Positions 43,900 through 51,621 of a stretch of 64,000 nucleotides of DNA are shown piece after piece (the first letter of the stretch is position 1; each line of letters opens with the position of its first letter). Where the stretch lies: positions 44,671 to 108,670 of IMG/VR virus record IMGVR_UViG_3300023184_004051; one strand, given 5' to 3'. Made by a program: the position numbers and the translations under genes. This DNA comes from a virus. Below the pieces are notes generated by a model, which saw nothing but the letters and a program-made list of their open reading frames with translations, was not told the DNA's origin and searched no databases.

Positions 43900-45102
43900 A
43901 TGAATATCAACGTGAGAGCCGAACTTGTTGCGATTGACAGCATCAAGGCGCACCCGCAAAACCCCCGACTTGGTGATGTCGCCGCTATTGCCGAGAGTTT
44001 GGAAGTCAACGGTCAGTATTCACCAGTCGTGGTTTGGAACGACACGATTATTGCCGGAACCCACACTTGGAAGGCCGCAAAGAGTCTCGGCTGGACAGAA
44101 ATCGCCGTCACCTACTTTGAGGGCAGCGAGGATGAGGCGCTTCGTGTGCTGATAACCGACAACCGCACGAGTGACATTGCCGTTTACAACAACGAACTGC
44201 TCCTTGACCTGCTGAAATCCCTGCCGGATTTGGAAGGAACGGGCTTTGACACCGAGTATTTAGACGAACTTGACGGTCTACACAACGACACCTCCGGTGG
44301 CATTTCCAAACCTCTCCTTGACGACGAGCCAACCGACGACCCAACACCACCTGTTCCAATCGTTCTTGGTGACTTTCGGGGCTACTTGGACTACGGACTG
44401 CACGACATCTGGCTCTCATCTATCCAAGATGCGGTTGGTGAAAAGAAAGCCAAGATTACTAAGGAAATCCGCAATCGCTTGGACATCCCCAACGACCCAA
44501 AGCCGCCAAAGACGGAAAAGGTCAAGACTTCCAAAACTGCCGACCAAAAGATGACGATGGTGGAAACTACTCTCGTTCCCATCAAAGAACTGAAGCGGTA
44601 TCCAAACAACCCTCGCGAGGGGGACATCGGGGCGATTAGTGAAAGCCTGCGGGTTCTTGGGCAATACCGACCCGTCGTGGTGAATAAGCGCAACAACCAA
44701 ATCCTGAAGGGCAACCACACGGCTGCCGCTGCATCAGCACTTGGCTGGACTGAAGTTGCCGTCGTATGGGTGGATGTGGATGACGAAGCGGCGGCAAAAA
44801 TCGTGCTTGCCGACAACCGAACAGCAGACAAGGCGACCTACGACAACGACCTGCTTCTCTCTGCGATTTCACTACTGGACACTTTGGAAGGTTCCGGGTT
44901 TGACAGTGAGGATGTAGCCGACATCGCACAGGGCAAGAACAGCACCCCCGTCATTGCAAAGGTCAAGTTCCAAATCGGGGATTACTCGTTCTCGACTACA
45001 CAGGGCGCTTACGACGCTTGGGCTGCTGAAACCAATATTCCTGATGAGGCGCTTCACCAACTTGGCTTGCCCCTAACCGCACTTCTAAGGGAAGCAGACT
45101 GA
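43900..45102 (+). CDS. double ParB-like domain protein
   Basis: 400 residues. Two ParB N-terminal-type domains in tandem: first ~residues 5-130 (IKAHPQNPRLGDVAAIAESL, GQYSPVVVWNDTIIAGTHTW, ITDNRTSDIAVYNNELLL), second ~215-355 (KRYPNNPREGDIGAISESL, GQYRPVVVNKRNNQILKGNH, LADNRTADKATYDNDLLL). The linker is charged and Pro-rich. No methylase or ParB HTH follows. Such domains bind CTP or act as nucleases in phages. The internal duplication is clear; the role (DNA partition, packaging or nicking) is open. Confidence 0.85.
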   Translation: MNINVRAELVAIDSIKAHPQNPRLGDVAAIAESLEVNGQYSPVVVWNDTIIAGTHTWKAAKSLGWTEIAVTYFEGSEDEALRVLITDNRTSDIAVYNNELLLDLLKSLPDLEGTGFDTEYLDELDGLHNDTSGGISKPLLDDEPTDDPTPPVPIVLGDFRGYLDYGLHDIWLSSIQDAVGEKKAKITKEIRNRLDIPNDPKPPKTEKVKTSKTADQKMTMVETTLVPIKELKRYPNNPREGDIGAISESLRVLGQYRPVVVNKRNNQILKGNHTAAAASALGWTEVAVVWVDVDDEAAAKIVLADNRTADKATYDNDLLLSAISLLDTLEGSGFDSEDVADIAQGKNSTPVIAKVKFQIGDYSFSTTQGAYDAWAAETNIPDEALHQLGLPLTALLREAD

Positions 45103-45104
45103 TG

Positions 45105-45110
45105 TAGAAT
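45105..45110 (+). promoter_or_regulatory. -10 box TAGAAT, leaderless promoter
   Basis: Six bases before ATG 45117, downstream of the ParB-like gene stop. Probably drives the first tagged gene as well. Confidence 0.55.
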
Positions 45111-45116
45111 GGTCGT

Positions 45117-45338
45117 ATGGGCAAAGACAACCTGACTGTTATTTTAGCAACGCCACTCGCTTATCCAAAACCGAGCAAGGCTCTGTCCGATGTCGTTTTC
45201 TCGTTGTCACCCGACAAAATGCGTGACTTCTACGCATCTTTAGACCAGACTTTCAGCAAGTTCGGGAACAACGCAACCGTTGGAAACTTGCCACCTGCGC
45301 TGCAAACAGCAGTCGTCGCCAACTATCCGATTGACTAG
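45117..45338 (+). CDS. hypothetical protein preceding the tagged toxin-like gene
   Basis: 73 residues: LTVILATPLAYPKPSKALSD and FSLSPDKMRDFYASLDQTFS. Ends 2 nt before the tagged ADP-ribosyltransferase-like gene, so the two are co-transcribed. An immunity or chaperone role is possible but there is no direct evidence. Confidence 0.6.
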   Translation: MGKDNLTVILATPLAYPKPSKALSDVVFSLSPDKMRDFYASLDQTFSKFGNNATVGNLPPALQTAVVANYPID

Positions 45339-45340
45339 TT

Positions 45341-46018
45341 GTGTCAGGCTTCACCACTGAGGCATTGCTCTACCCTCTTGCCAAAGGGGACATCAGAGGA
45401 CACGCCTTCCACGGGAACCAGTACGAAGTGGTCGCTAGCGAGGGCCAAAGCGAAAGCAGACCGCCGACTGGACAGTTCCAACTCTCAGGTAGTGAAATCC
45501 GTGAGTGGGTCAAGTCATTTCGTGAAGAACGCCACGTTGCGGGTATTCTCACACAAGAAGCCATCCTTGACTCAGGAGCCGTCGCTCTTTCCAAAATGCT
45601 CGGGTTTGACAAGCCGGCCCAGCAACCCAAAACGCCACCCAGCCGAGAACCAAACCTCTATCGGGGATGCAGTCCTGAAGGTGCTGAAAGCCTGTTGCGA
45701 CCTTTAGAACACTACGGGAGTGGCGGTGGGGCGGCTTATGGCAACGGGGTTTATTCCGCAGAGAACCGTTTGGTGGCGGAGCAATACAACGTCGGCGCAA
45801 TGGTGAAAATCTGGCTTGACCCCGATACAACGATTGCAGATGGCGAGGATGTGGAAAAGGCTTACAGGGCATTTGATGTCATCTTGCCTAACGAGTTTTC
45901 ATCGTTCGCTTATCAGCCCGTCAATGCAGCACTTCTCTTTGGCTACCAAGCCATTGAATGGGGTGGAACATTCGTCATTCTTGACCGTTCCAAAATGACT
46001 ATCAGCACCGAGTCGTGA
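45341..46018 (+). CDS. tagged ADP-ribosyltransferase-like protein
   Basis: 225 residues, GTG start. N-terminal tag: SGFTTEALLYPLAKGDIRGH then AFHGNQY. The C-terminal ~125 residues carry NLYRGCSPEGAESLL (Arg of the R-S-E triad), GGGAAYGNGVYSAENRLVAE (in place of the STS block), VKIWLDPDTTIADGED, and NAALLFGYQAIEWGGTFVIL, a pattern typical of phage ADP-ribosyltransferases linked to head proteins. By analogy with T4 Alt, it could be packaged and injected to modify a host protein. The catalytic Glu is not certain. Confidence 0.65.
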   Translation: MSGFTTEALLYPLAKGDIRGHAFHGNQYEVVASEGQSESRPPTGQFQLSGSEIREWVKSFREERHVAGILTQEAILDSGAVALSKMLGFDKPAQQPKTPPSREPNLYRGCSPEGAESLLRPLEHYGSGGGAAYGNGVYSAENRLVAEQYNVGAMVKIWLDPDTTIADGEDVEKAYRAFDVILPNEFSSFAYQPVNAALLFGYQAIEWGGTFVILDRSKMTISTES

Positions 46019-46066
46019 CAGGCGGATTGGGCAAGTCGTAGTAGCATTAGCGGAAGGAGGTTCCCT

Positions 46067-46561
46067 ATGTCTATCAACCCTTTCCATTACGAAAATCTGC
46101 TGAAATCTGCTGGCAACTACCCCATTGCAAAGGGAGATTTGCCCGGACACCCGTTTCGGGGGAACCAGTACCAAACTCTCAACTCTGCGCTAGACCACAT
46201 TTCACAAACGGCTTATCGGAGCGGCGGGAGGATTGAGAGGGACTCGGTTGCCGATGCCCACCGTGCAGCGGCAAAGGAGCATTACAGCAGAGCAGCCGGA
46301 CTCCTTCAGCACGCCCAAAACCAAGTTGACGCTGGATTGTCAAACACGACTGAGCAATACAAGCAAGATGTTCACGATGCGATTGGCGCTCATCTGCTTG
46401 CTGGAAAAGCGCACGATGCCGCCGCTGATGAAAACTCACGAGGGGTGGCTTATGGCCCCGGAGAGGTAAAGCCGTACAACGCTGAACAATCTGCATCCGC
46501 CTCAAAGACGGCTTTACGCCGTTCGGGTGAAGCACGAGCCACTACAGAACTTCTTTCCTAA
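46067..46561 (+). CDS. tagged helical protein A
   Basis: 164 residues, ATG after GGAAGGAGG. Tag: INPFHYENLLKSAGNYPIAK then GDLPGHPFRGNQYQ. The remainder is helical and Ala/His/Gln-rich (AHRAAAKEHYSRAAGLLQHA ... AIGAHLLAGKAHDAAADENS), like the coiled-coil part of the minus-strand gene at 43490. Function unknown; predicted internal virion protein. Confidence 0.65.
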   Translation: MSINPFHYENLLKSAGNYPIAKGDLPGHPFRGNQYQTLNSALDHISQTAYRSGGRIERDSVADAHRAAAKEHYSRAAGLLQHAQNQVDAGLSNTTEQYKQDVHDAIGAHLLAGKAHDAAADENSRGVAYGPGEVKPYNAEQSASASKTALRRSGEARATTELLS

Positions 46562-46573
46562 GTAAGTAGTGGA

Positions 46574-47170
46574 ATGTCTGCCAATCCTTTCCAAACCAGC
46601 GAGTTACTGAAATCGCTATCAAACTACCCCGTTTCCAAAGGTGGAGACTTACCCGGTCACGAGTTTCACGGAAACCAACACACAGGTGGCATTGGTGGTG
46701 GTGGTGGGGATGCCCGTCAGTCTGACCCCGGGCGCAACAGCAATCCGGGTCGGAACCAAGCCAGCACCCAAAGCAACGGACTTGGAAGCAAAATCCGTGC
46801 CAAACTCTCCCAAATCAACCATTTCGGTGCTACGAAAGAGGAATGGGATAAAAAACAGGCAGCCGCCGACAAGATAAGTAGGGCGCACCACGCGGCAGAG
46901 GCAGAGAAGGAACGTAGGATAAACAACGAGTTGGCTTACCACGACCGCCTCGTGCAGGTCGCTGACAAATACAAAGAAGAATGGCGACGGACTGGTGACA
47001 AAAGGGCGCTTGACAAACACGACGAACTGAAAGCGGAGTTCCACGCAGGTAAGCACTTGGCCTTCACCTTGAACACAGACAAAGAGCGCAAATACGGCAC
47101 GAACATAGACTTCTCGGTGGGTGAAGAAATCACACCAGACAAAATGCCCAAGTATGTCCCCTTCTCGTGA
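46574..47170 (+). CDS. tagged basic helical protein B
   Basis: 198 residues. Tag: SANPFQTSELLKSLSNYPVS then KGGDLPGHEFHGNQHTGG. A Gly/Asn/Ser linker (RNSNPGRNQASTQSNG) is followed by a charged helical region (KQAAADKISRAHHAAEAEKE) and a compact end (DFSVGEEITPDKMPKYVPFS). Unknown; DNA-binding or internal protein is possible given the charge. Confidence 0.65.
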   Translation: MSANPFQTSELLKSLSNYPVSKGGDLPGHEFHGNQHTGGIGGGGGDARQSDPGRNSNPGRNQASTQSNGLGSKIRAKLSQINHFGATKEEWDKKQAAADKISRAHHAAEAEKERRINNELAYHDRLVQVADKYKEEWRRTGDKRALDKHDELKAEFHAGKHLAFTLNTDKERKYGTNIDFSVGEEITPDKMPKYVPFS

Positions 47171-47385
47171 CTCAATGGTGGTCGTGGTGCTTAGACGGCC
47201 TCGGCTTGACTTGCACCTACCTAGTTGGTAGAAAGTTCTGGTGGGGTTGGCTCTGCTATCAGGGCTACAACCTCATTTGGATTACTTACGCCATCACCAC
47301 ACGGCAATGGGGCTTCATCCCCGGCTGCATCGTCTATGCCACCCTCAACCACAAGAATATGAGGTCTTGGCGCAAGGGCGCTTGA
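47167..47385 (+). CDS. small membrane protein
   Basis: 72 residues, GTG overlapping the previous stop. Trp-rich with at least two hydrophobic helices (WSWCLDGLGLTCTYLVG, YNLIWITYAITTRQWGFIPG). The pattern is close to small inner-membrane proteins seen in phages; possibly a second holin-like or a channel component. No family certain. Confidence 0.55.
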   Translation: MTQWWSWCLDGLGLTCTYLVGRKFWWGWLCYQGYNLIWITYAITTRQWGFIPGCIVYATLNHKNMRSWRKGA

Positions 47386-47411
47386 CAGATAACACTAAAC
47401 CCCGATAGTGT
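47382..47411 (+). promoter_or_regulatory. promoter TTGACA-N18-TAGTGT
   Basis: Perfect -35 with an 18-nt spacer, and -10 8 nt before ATG 47420. Starts the run of small overlapping genes 47420-48266. Confidence 0.75.
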
Positions 47412-47419
47412 GAGGGGCA

Positions 47420-47827
47420 ATGACCTCCCCCTTCAATGAAGTGCCGAGCGAACCCGAATACCCTGACCCCTCGCTGATTGCCTCGATTGAGCATCAAGCC
47501 GAGAAGTTGGGCTACCTAGTGAAAAAGGTAGAGGACTTGTTCGCCAAGCGTGCGCGTGAAGCACGACACATTGCCCTGTTTCAGCACGGGTTAGAGAACA
47601 TCTACATCCTTCGCAAGTGGACTAATGGTGAAATCAACGACGAGGAAGCCGCCGAGTTGCAGGCTCAACTTGCCGAGCGCACCTCTGCGATGCACGATGA
47701 GGTCAAAGACCTTTTCACCACGAATATGAACCGCCTCAACGAAATAGTGCTTCGCCATCTTGATATCGGCAAGGGTTCAGCGAGCGAGTTGGACAACTTC
47801 CTCAACGAGATGTTCCGAGGCGAATAA
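47420..47827 (+). CDS. hypothetical helical protein
   Basis: 135 residues, mostly charged helix (IEHQAEKLGYLVKKVEDLFA, EEAAELQAQLAERTSAMHDE). First gene of a cluster of small accessory genes with one-base or four-base overlaps. Unrecognised. Confidence 0.65.
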   Translation: MTSPFNEVPSEPEYPDPSLIASIEHQAEKLGYLVKKVEDLFAKRAREARHIALFQHGLENIYILRKWTNGEINDEEAAELQAQLAERTSAMHDEVKDLFTTNMNRLNEIVLRHLDIGKGSASELDNFLNEMFRGE

Positions 47828-47973
47828 TGAGTCAGCAAGAGAACACGGACACTTGCCAACTCTGCGGCCATTTGCTTTATCACCACAATCCAAAATGCGG
47901 GTTCAATCCGTGGTGGGTCAACAGCAATGGCGAAAAAGTCAACCCGTGTCAATGTGAAGGAGAACAACAATGA
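47827..47973 (+). CDS. small zinc-ribbon-like protein, 48 aa
   Basis: ATG 47827 overlaps the TAA before it and its TGA overlaps the next ATG. DTCQLCGHLLYHHNPKCG and NPCQCEGEQQ provide CxxC, HH and CxC groups for a zinc site. Strict overlaps on both sides support translation. Confidence 0.65.
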   Translation: MSQQENTDTCQLCGHLLYHHNPKCGFNPWWVNSNGEKVNPCQCEGEQQ

Positions 47974-48266
47974 GCCTAGAGAACGACATCAGCCGCATCA
48001 GGGAACTTTTGGAAGTCGTCACGGAGGTTGTAGTGGAAAAAGCCGACAACAAGCCTGCTTGCCTGTGCCAGCCACCGGAGAACAACGAGGCAAACATTGA
48101 GTATCTGTCGCCATACAACGACGGTGCTGAAATGATTGAGGAACTTCGGGATTGGCTCGCCAGCCAAATCAACTTCGCCTACCAAGCCCAATCAGACACC
48201 CTCGCCTTCCAAACCACTTTGGATATGTTGAACGAAATCGTGAACAAACGGGCGCTGAGTCACTGA
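47970..48266 (+). CDS. hypothetical protein
   Basis: 98 residues, ATGA overlap. DISRIRELLEVVTEVVVEKA, a CLCQPPE element, and a C-terminal helix (AYQAQSDTLAFQTTLDMLNE). Unrecognised. Confidence 0.6.
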   Translation: MSLENDISRIRELLEVVTEVVVEKADNKPACLCQPPENNEANIEYLSPYNDGAEMIEELRDWLASQINFAYQAQSDTLAFQTTLDMLNEIVNKRALSH

Positions 48267-48294
48267 TTTCGGCAAAGAAAACACAACCCCCCTA

Positions 48295-48323
48295 TTGCAT
48301 AGGAGCGTGGATTTGTGTATGCT
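48295..48323 (+). promoter_or_regulatory. promoter TTGCAT-N17-TATGCT
   Basis: Consensus spacing; 31 nt of leader with AAAGGAG before ATG 48355. Drives genes 48355 to about 50614, which overlap one another. Confidence 0.8.
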
Positions 48324-48354
48324 TCACCTCTAGCCGACTGCAAAAGGAGAACCA

Positions 48355-48606
48355 ATGACCATTGCATCACCTTGGAACGACGAGAGCGACTACCACACCC
48401 CACAGTCGCAGTTTGGGGAGTTCATCGTCGTCACCCCCGCAGGTGAAGTGAGTTTCCTCCCCGAAGGAAGCATCATCTTGCCTGTTGCCGAGATGAGCGT
48501 TGCCGAAAAGAATGAAGCGGTCACGCTCATCAGTAAGCCAACCGAGGCTCGTCACACTTGGGCGCTGAAGGCTCGTACCGACGCTTGGGTGCGGAACGGT
48601 CACTGA
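48355..48606 (+). CDS. hypothetical protein
   Basis: 83 residues, ATG after AAAGGAG. NDESDYHTPQSQFGEFIVVT, then a beta-like part and a Trp-containing end (THTWALKARTDAWVRNGH). Unrecognised; first gene of the operon. Confidence 0.6.
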   Translation: MTIASPWNDESDYHTPQSQFGEFIVVTPAGEVSFLPEGSIILPVAEMSVAEKNEAVTLISKPTEARHTWALKARTDAWVRNGH

Positions 48607-48612
48607 CCCCGA

Positions 48613-48870
48613 ATGGCAATCACCACTTGTATCTGTGGCGAGGAAATCGCAACCGTGTATGGCGATGGTGAAAACCTGTCCGTATGGTGGCATACCGCAT
48701 ACGCACGACCTGAGTGCCTGTCCTCCCAAATAGCAACACCAGCCGTTCCCGAAACATTGCCAACTGTTGAGTGTGAGTGTGGTGAAAAGTTTGTTGGCTC
48801 AACACGAAAGCACGACCTCGCAATGCACCGAGATGCCTGTAAATGGGGAGATGAATGGCTGACCTCGTAA
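48613..48870 (+). CDS. small double-zinc-finger-like protein
   Basis: 85 residues. TTCICGEEIATVYGDG near the start and a C-terminal CECGEKFVGSTRKHDLAMHR-DAC arrangement, a C2HC/C2H2-like finger. May bind nucleic acid. Overlaps the DUF3310 gene by 16 nt. Confidence 0.65.
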   Translation: MAITTCICGEEIATVYGDGENLSVWWHTAYARPECLSSQIATPAVPETLPTVECECGEKFVGSTRKHDLAMHRDACKWGDEWLTS

Positions 48871-49070
48871 ATCACCCACCGCACTACACGAGCGACCCAT
48901 CAGGCGTGGAGTGCATCACCATCACCCAACATCGGAACTTCTGCGTCGGCAACGCCATCAAGTATCTGTGGCGAGCAGGACTCAAAGACGACACCAAAAC
49001 CATTGAGGACTTGCAAAAGGCCGTGTTCTACATCAACCAAGAAATCAAGCGGCTAGGAGGCAAACCGTGA
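48855..49070 (+). CDS. DUF3310 (SaV-like) protein
   Basis: 71 residues. VNHPPHYTSDPSGVECI, FCVGNAIKYLWRAGLKDDT and TIEDLQKAVFYINQEIKRL are the conserved blocks of DUF3310, a small phage family (NHPnHY ... n--KYi-R---K----eDl-KA--yl). Biochemical function of the family is not established. Confidence 0.9.
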   Translation: MADLVNHPPHYTSDPSGVECITITQHRNFCVGNAIKYLWRAGLKDDTKTIEDLQKAVFYINQEIKRLGGKP

Positions 49071-49264
49071 ACAGAGAGTGGTGGAAAGTTAGACAAGAAG
49101 CCGAGGCAGCAGCCCAAACCAACCAGCCATCCGGCATTGACGGACTGAAGGAACACCTCCGCCACAAAGAAGCCGAACTCGCCTATCTCAAAAGGCAGAA
49201 GGCAATGGTCAAGTTTGAGGTCAAGGCGCTTCGCCGGTTGGTGGAAAACTATGACCAGCAATAG
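49067..49264 (+). CDS. small coiled-coil protein
   Basis: 65 residues, GTGA overlap with the DUF3310 gene. KEHLRHKEAELAYLKRQKAM is a strong coiled coil. Unrecognised. Confidence 0.6.
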   Translation: MNREWWKVRQEAEAAAQTNQPSGIDGLKEHLRHKEAELAYLKRQKAMVKFEVKALRRLVENYDQQ

Positions 49265-49535
49265 TATGCAGCGCAACAGTATGAACCAAGCCGAGCGTAG
49301 TGAAATGCGAGCCAAGCACATCTTGGAGACATACGAGGACAGAGTAACTAAGCAAGAAGTTGAAACCTGCGGTCATTGCTGCCTTGATGAGTGGCCCTGC
49401 GATGTAATCAAGGTGCTTGACGCTACTGAGCCACCGTGCGACCACGTTGAAGGTGGCGAAATCCCTCACACCACCGAAGGCATCAACGTTTGGCTCCACT
49501 TCACCTACTGCCCCTTGTGTGGAGAGAAACTATGA
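49251..49535 (+). CDS. small Cys-rich protein ending CPLCGEKL
   Basis: 94 residues if it starts at ATG 49251 (overlapping the previous stop); ATGs at 49266 and 49281 are alternatives. ETCGHCCLDEWPCDV and FTYCPLCGEKL supply zinc ligands. The ending recurs almost exactly in the gene at 50884 (TYCPQCGEKL), suggesting an old duplication or a shared zinc knuckle. Confidence 0.6.
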   Translation: MTSNSMQRNSMNQAERSEMRAKHILETYEDRVTKQEVETCGHCCLDEWPCDVIKVLDATEPPCDHVEGGEIPHTTEGINVWLHFTYCPLCGEKL

Positions 49536-49873
49536 ACCAGCAAGAACAAAATGAAGTTCGGGCGTTGTATTATTTTTGGGAAAACAGCCTGAACAACCGT
49601 ACACAGGAAGCGTCATCTGTAGACGCTTGGGAAGCCGTAGCGAACACTAACCCCGATAATGTTAGCCAAGGCGACCTAGTGAAAAAGGCGCGGCGTTTGC
49701 TCGCAGAGGTCACGCCAGAGGAATACGGCCTTGCTTACGCACAGGGATACCAAGTGGCAATCCAAGACCTTTTAGGCGATGTCGTTTTGGAGGAAGCCAC
49801 TCCTACAGGTGCAACTTTCTCCAAAGGCGAACACCAACCCCCTGCAAAATACCCAACTAGGGGGGAGAAGTAA
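49532..49873 (+). CDS. hypothetical protein
   Basis: 113 residues from ATG 49532 (ATGA overlap). Helical and charged (QNEVRALYYFWENSLNNRTQ; EEYGLAYAQGYQVAIQDLLG). Unrecognised. Confidence 0.6.
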   Translation: MNQQEQNEVRALYYFWENSLNNRTQEASSVDAWEAVANTNPDNVSQGDLVKKARRLLAEVTPEEYGLAYAQGYQVAIQDLLGDVVLEEATPTGATFSKGEHQPPAKYPTRGEK

Positions 49874-49941
49874 TGGATACGCCTTCAATGATTTTCACCA
49901 TCTGCATTATCTGGCTTCTTGTTATTGCGGCGATGCGATGA
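49873..49941 (+). CDS. micro-membrane protein, 22 aa
   Basis: ATG 49873 overlaps the TAA before it and its TGA overlaps ATG 49938. The peptide MDTPSMIFTICIIWLLVIAA is one membrane helix. Overlaps on both sides argue for translation; function unknown. Confidence 0.5.
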   Translation: MDTPSMIFTICIIWLLVIAAMR

Positions 49942-50144
49942 CAACGGCACAAAATCGAGCCGAGGAACTCCTTTTGGAACTCATCTATGAGCGAGTGCTG
50001 GTTAGTGCGCCAACCAAGATTGAAGAACTGGATTACCCGGCTAGTGACCATTACAAGGGCTACTACGAAGGTTGGTGGGAAGCGGTAGAGGCGCTACGGA
50101 ACACCATTGACAACCATAACGAGGGCAACGGGTATCGCAAATGA
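49938..50144 (+). CDS. hypothetical protein
   Basis: 68 residues from ATG 49938. RAEELLLELIYERVLVSAPT and YKGYYEGWWEAVEALRNTID; the second half resembles the Y---G-W-EAVe--r--i pattern seen in the protein at 49532. Unrecognised. Confidence 0.6.
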   Translation: MTTAQNRAEELLLELIYERVLVSAPTKIEELDYPASDHYKGYYEGWWEAVEALRNTIDNHNEGNGYRK

Positions 50145-50614
50145 GCCGCCAACAGGACATCGCCAACGCACAGAACCCTGAAGGTGAAAAGCGCCTTGCC
50201 CGCATCCTGAACCGCCACATCGGTTGGTCGGAGCAGGGTTGGTCATCCATCTCTTGTGAAAAGTTGCCACCCTCCTACTACCTTGACTTCTGCATCGTGC
50301 GTGACAACCGCTATGTCGAGGCGTGGTTAGAGGTGAAAGAGCGTGGAGCGTTCTACGGCGACTGGCTTTTCCCGCTTGCAAAGTGGATACGAGGTTTGGA
50401 ACTTGCTGAAATGAGTGACAAACCGTTCTACATTTGCTTCTCTTACCCTGACAAGATTTCAGCAGACGAGCGCATCTGCTATTTGGAAGTCAACAAAGAG
50501 ATGAAGCCACCTGTGGTTTGGGCGGGGCGCAAAGACCGAGGCTACGAGAACGATATGTTCCCTCACATTGAGTTGCCCCACAAGTGGTTCACAGATATCT
50601 CAGACTTGGGATAG
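50141..50614 (+). CDS. PD-(D/E)XK-like nuclease-fold protein
   Basis: 157 residues, ATGA overlap. A short helix, then SYYLDFCIVRDNRYVEAWLEVKER, in which D and E-V-K are spaced like a PD-(D/E)XK active site, followed by FPLAKWIRGLELAEMSDKPF and a beta strand FYICFSYPDK. Similar phage proteins are annotated as restriction-like or VRR-type nucleases. Activity not proven. Confidence 0.55.
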   Translation: MSRQQDIANAQNPEGEKRLARILNRHIGWSEQGWSSISCEKLPPSYYLDFCIVRDNRYVEAWLEVKERGAFYGDWLFPLAKWIRGLELAEMSDKPFYICFSYPDKISADERICYLEVNKEMKPPVVWAGRKDRGYENDMFPHIELPHKWFTDISDLG

Positions 50615-50651
50615 GGTTTCACCACTGAACTAAAGGAGAGTGAGGCAACCA

Positions 50652-50873
50652 ATGTTCACCATTTTCTGCCAATCACACGGCAAAGAGGAAGTCTGTCCAA
50701 GCGAGCCTTACAAGGTCTGCCCTGAGTGCTTCCACATCTTTCATACCCCTGAGGCGCTGCTAGCCGACGCAAACATCGAACGCTTGCAGATAACCCCGAG
50801 TAGTGAAAATGTCACGCTCATCACGGACACGGAAGCCGTGTTGTCCTGTCCGCATTGCGTTCACGACTTCTAA
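50652..50873 (+). CDS. small zinc-binding-type protein
   Basis: 73 residues from ATG 50652 (GTG 50640 is the alternative, but it lies one base after AAGGAG). FCQSHGKEEVCPSEPYKVCPECFHIFHTP and SCPHCVHDF contribute CxxC pairs. Unrecognised. Confidence 0.6.
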   Translation: MFTIFCQSHGKEEVCPSEPYKVCPECFHIFHTPEALLADANIERLQITPSSENVTLITDTEAVLSCPHCVHDF

Positions 50874-50883
50874 GGAGGGCTTG

Positions 50884-51171
50884 ATGTCTGCTGAAATGTC
50901 TTACGAGGACTTGGCGCTTAGGTTTTTGTATTTAGCCAACAACAGCGGCGTGAACTACGGGCAAGGAAATCGCTATCTAGCCGAGGCTCAGGTCTGGGCG
51001 ACCCTTCACCTCGCAAAAGCGATGGGCAACATAGCAGAAACTCACCAAACTGATGAGTTTGCGCTATGTCAGCACCGCACCCTCAATACCCATAAGATTG
51101 AGAACGATGTTGCCGACGGGTTTTGGACTGAACTCAACACTTACTGCCCGCAATGTGGTGAAAAGTTATGA
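50884..51171 (+). CDS. small protein ending CPQCGEKL
   Basis: 95 residues from ATG 50884, after GGAGGG. SYEDLALRFLYLANNSG, a helical region, CQHRTLNTHKI and TELNTYCPQCGEKL; zinc ligands C-H...C--C as in the protein at 49251. Unrecognised. Confidence 0.65.
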   Translation: MSAEMSYEDLALRFLYLANNSGVNYGQGNRYLAEAQVWATLHLAKAMGNIAETHQTDEFALCQHRTLNTHKIENDVADGFWTELNTYCPQCGEKL

Positions 51172-51326
51172 CAAGCCGCTTGATGAGAAACTTCTACTTC
51201 TTTGCGAAGCGCCAAGCCGCACGAGTAGCCTGCCTGTTCGGTCACCACAATCACAAGATGGGCGTTCCGGCTAAGGGTGGCGGCGGTTTCGGATGCCTGT
51301 GGTGTAAAAAGCCCCCAAAAAAGTAG
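51168..51326 (+). CDS. small Cys/His protein, 52 aa
   Basis: ATG 51168 overlaps the TGA before it. RVACLFGHHNHKMGVPAKGG and FGCLWCKKPPKK give C, HHNH and CxxC ligands plus a basic tail. Likely a zinc-bound small protein. The 94 nt after it hold a hairpin (GTTCTGGC / GCCGGAAC, about 51370-51393) but no gene. Confidence 0.55.
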   Translation: MTSRLMRNFYFFAKRQAARVACLFGHHNHKMGVPAKGGGGFGCLWCKKPPKK

Positions 51327-51420
51327 TTCCGCCCCACAAACAGGGCAAAACTATGCTGAAAACGGTATTGTTCTGGCAAAAGAGCGCCGGAACCGATACT
51401 CTTTTGACCCACGAGGGGGA

Positions 51421-51621
51421 ATGATGCCGAGTATTCCAATCAGCAAGACAAGCAAGAAATGGCGCAGAGAAGGATGGCTGTCGCTCTCGCTGCGTGACTT
51501 CGGTTTTGGATTTCACCTCTACTTTTGGCGACGAAAGAACGCGTGGGGAACATCCGGCTTCTCCGTCAACTGCTACTTGCTTTTTGTGGATTTTCACCTA
51601 GAGGTTTGGAAAACTAAATGA
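51421..51621 (+). CDS. small aromatic-rich protein
   Basis: 66 residues, starting at ATG 51421 (or 51424) behind GAGGGGGA. KKWRREGWLSLSLRDFGFGF and YLLFVDFHLEVWK are Trp/Phe-rich strands. ATGA overlap with the deformylase. Unrecognised. Confidence 0.55.
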   Translation: MMPSIPISKTSKKWRREGWLSLSLRDFGFGFHLYFWRRKNAWGTSGFSVNCYLLFVDFHLEVWKTK

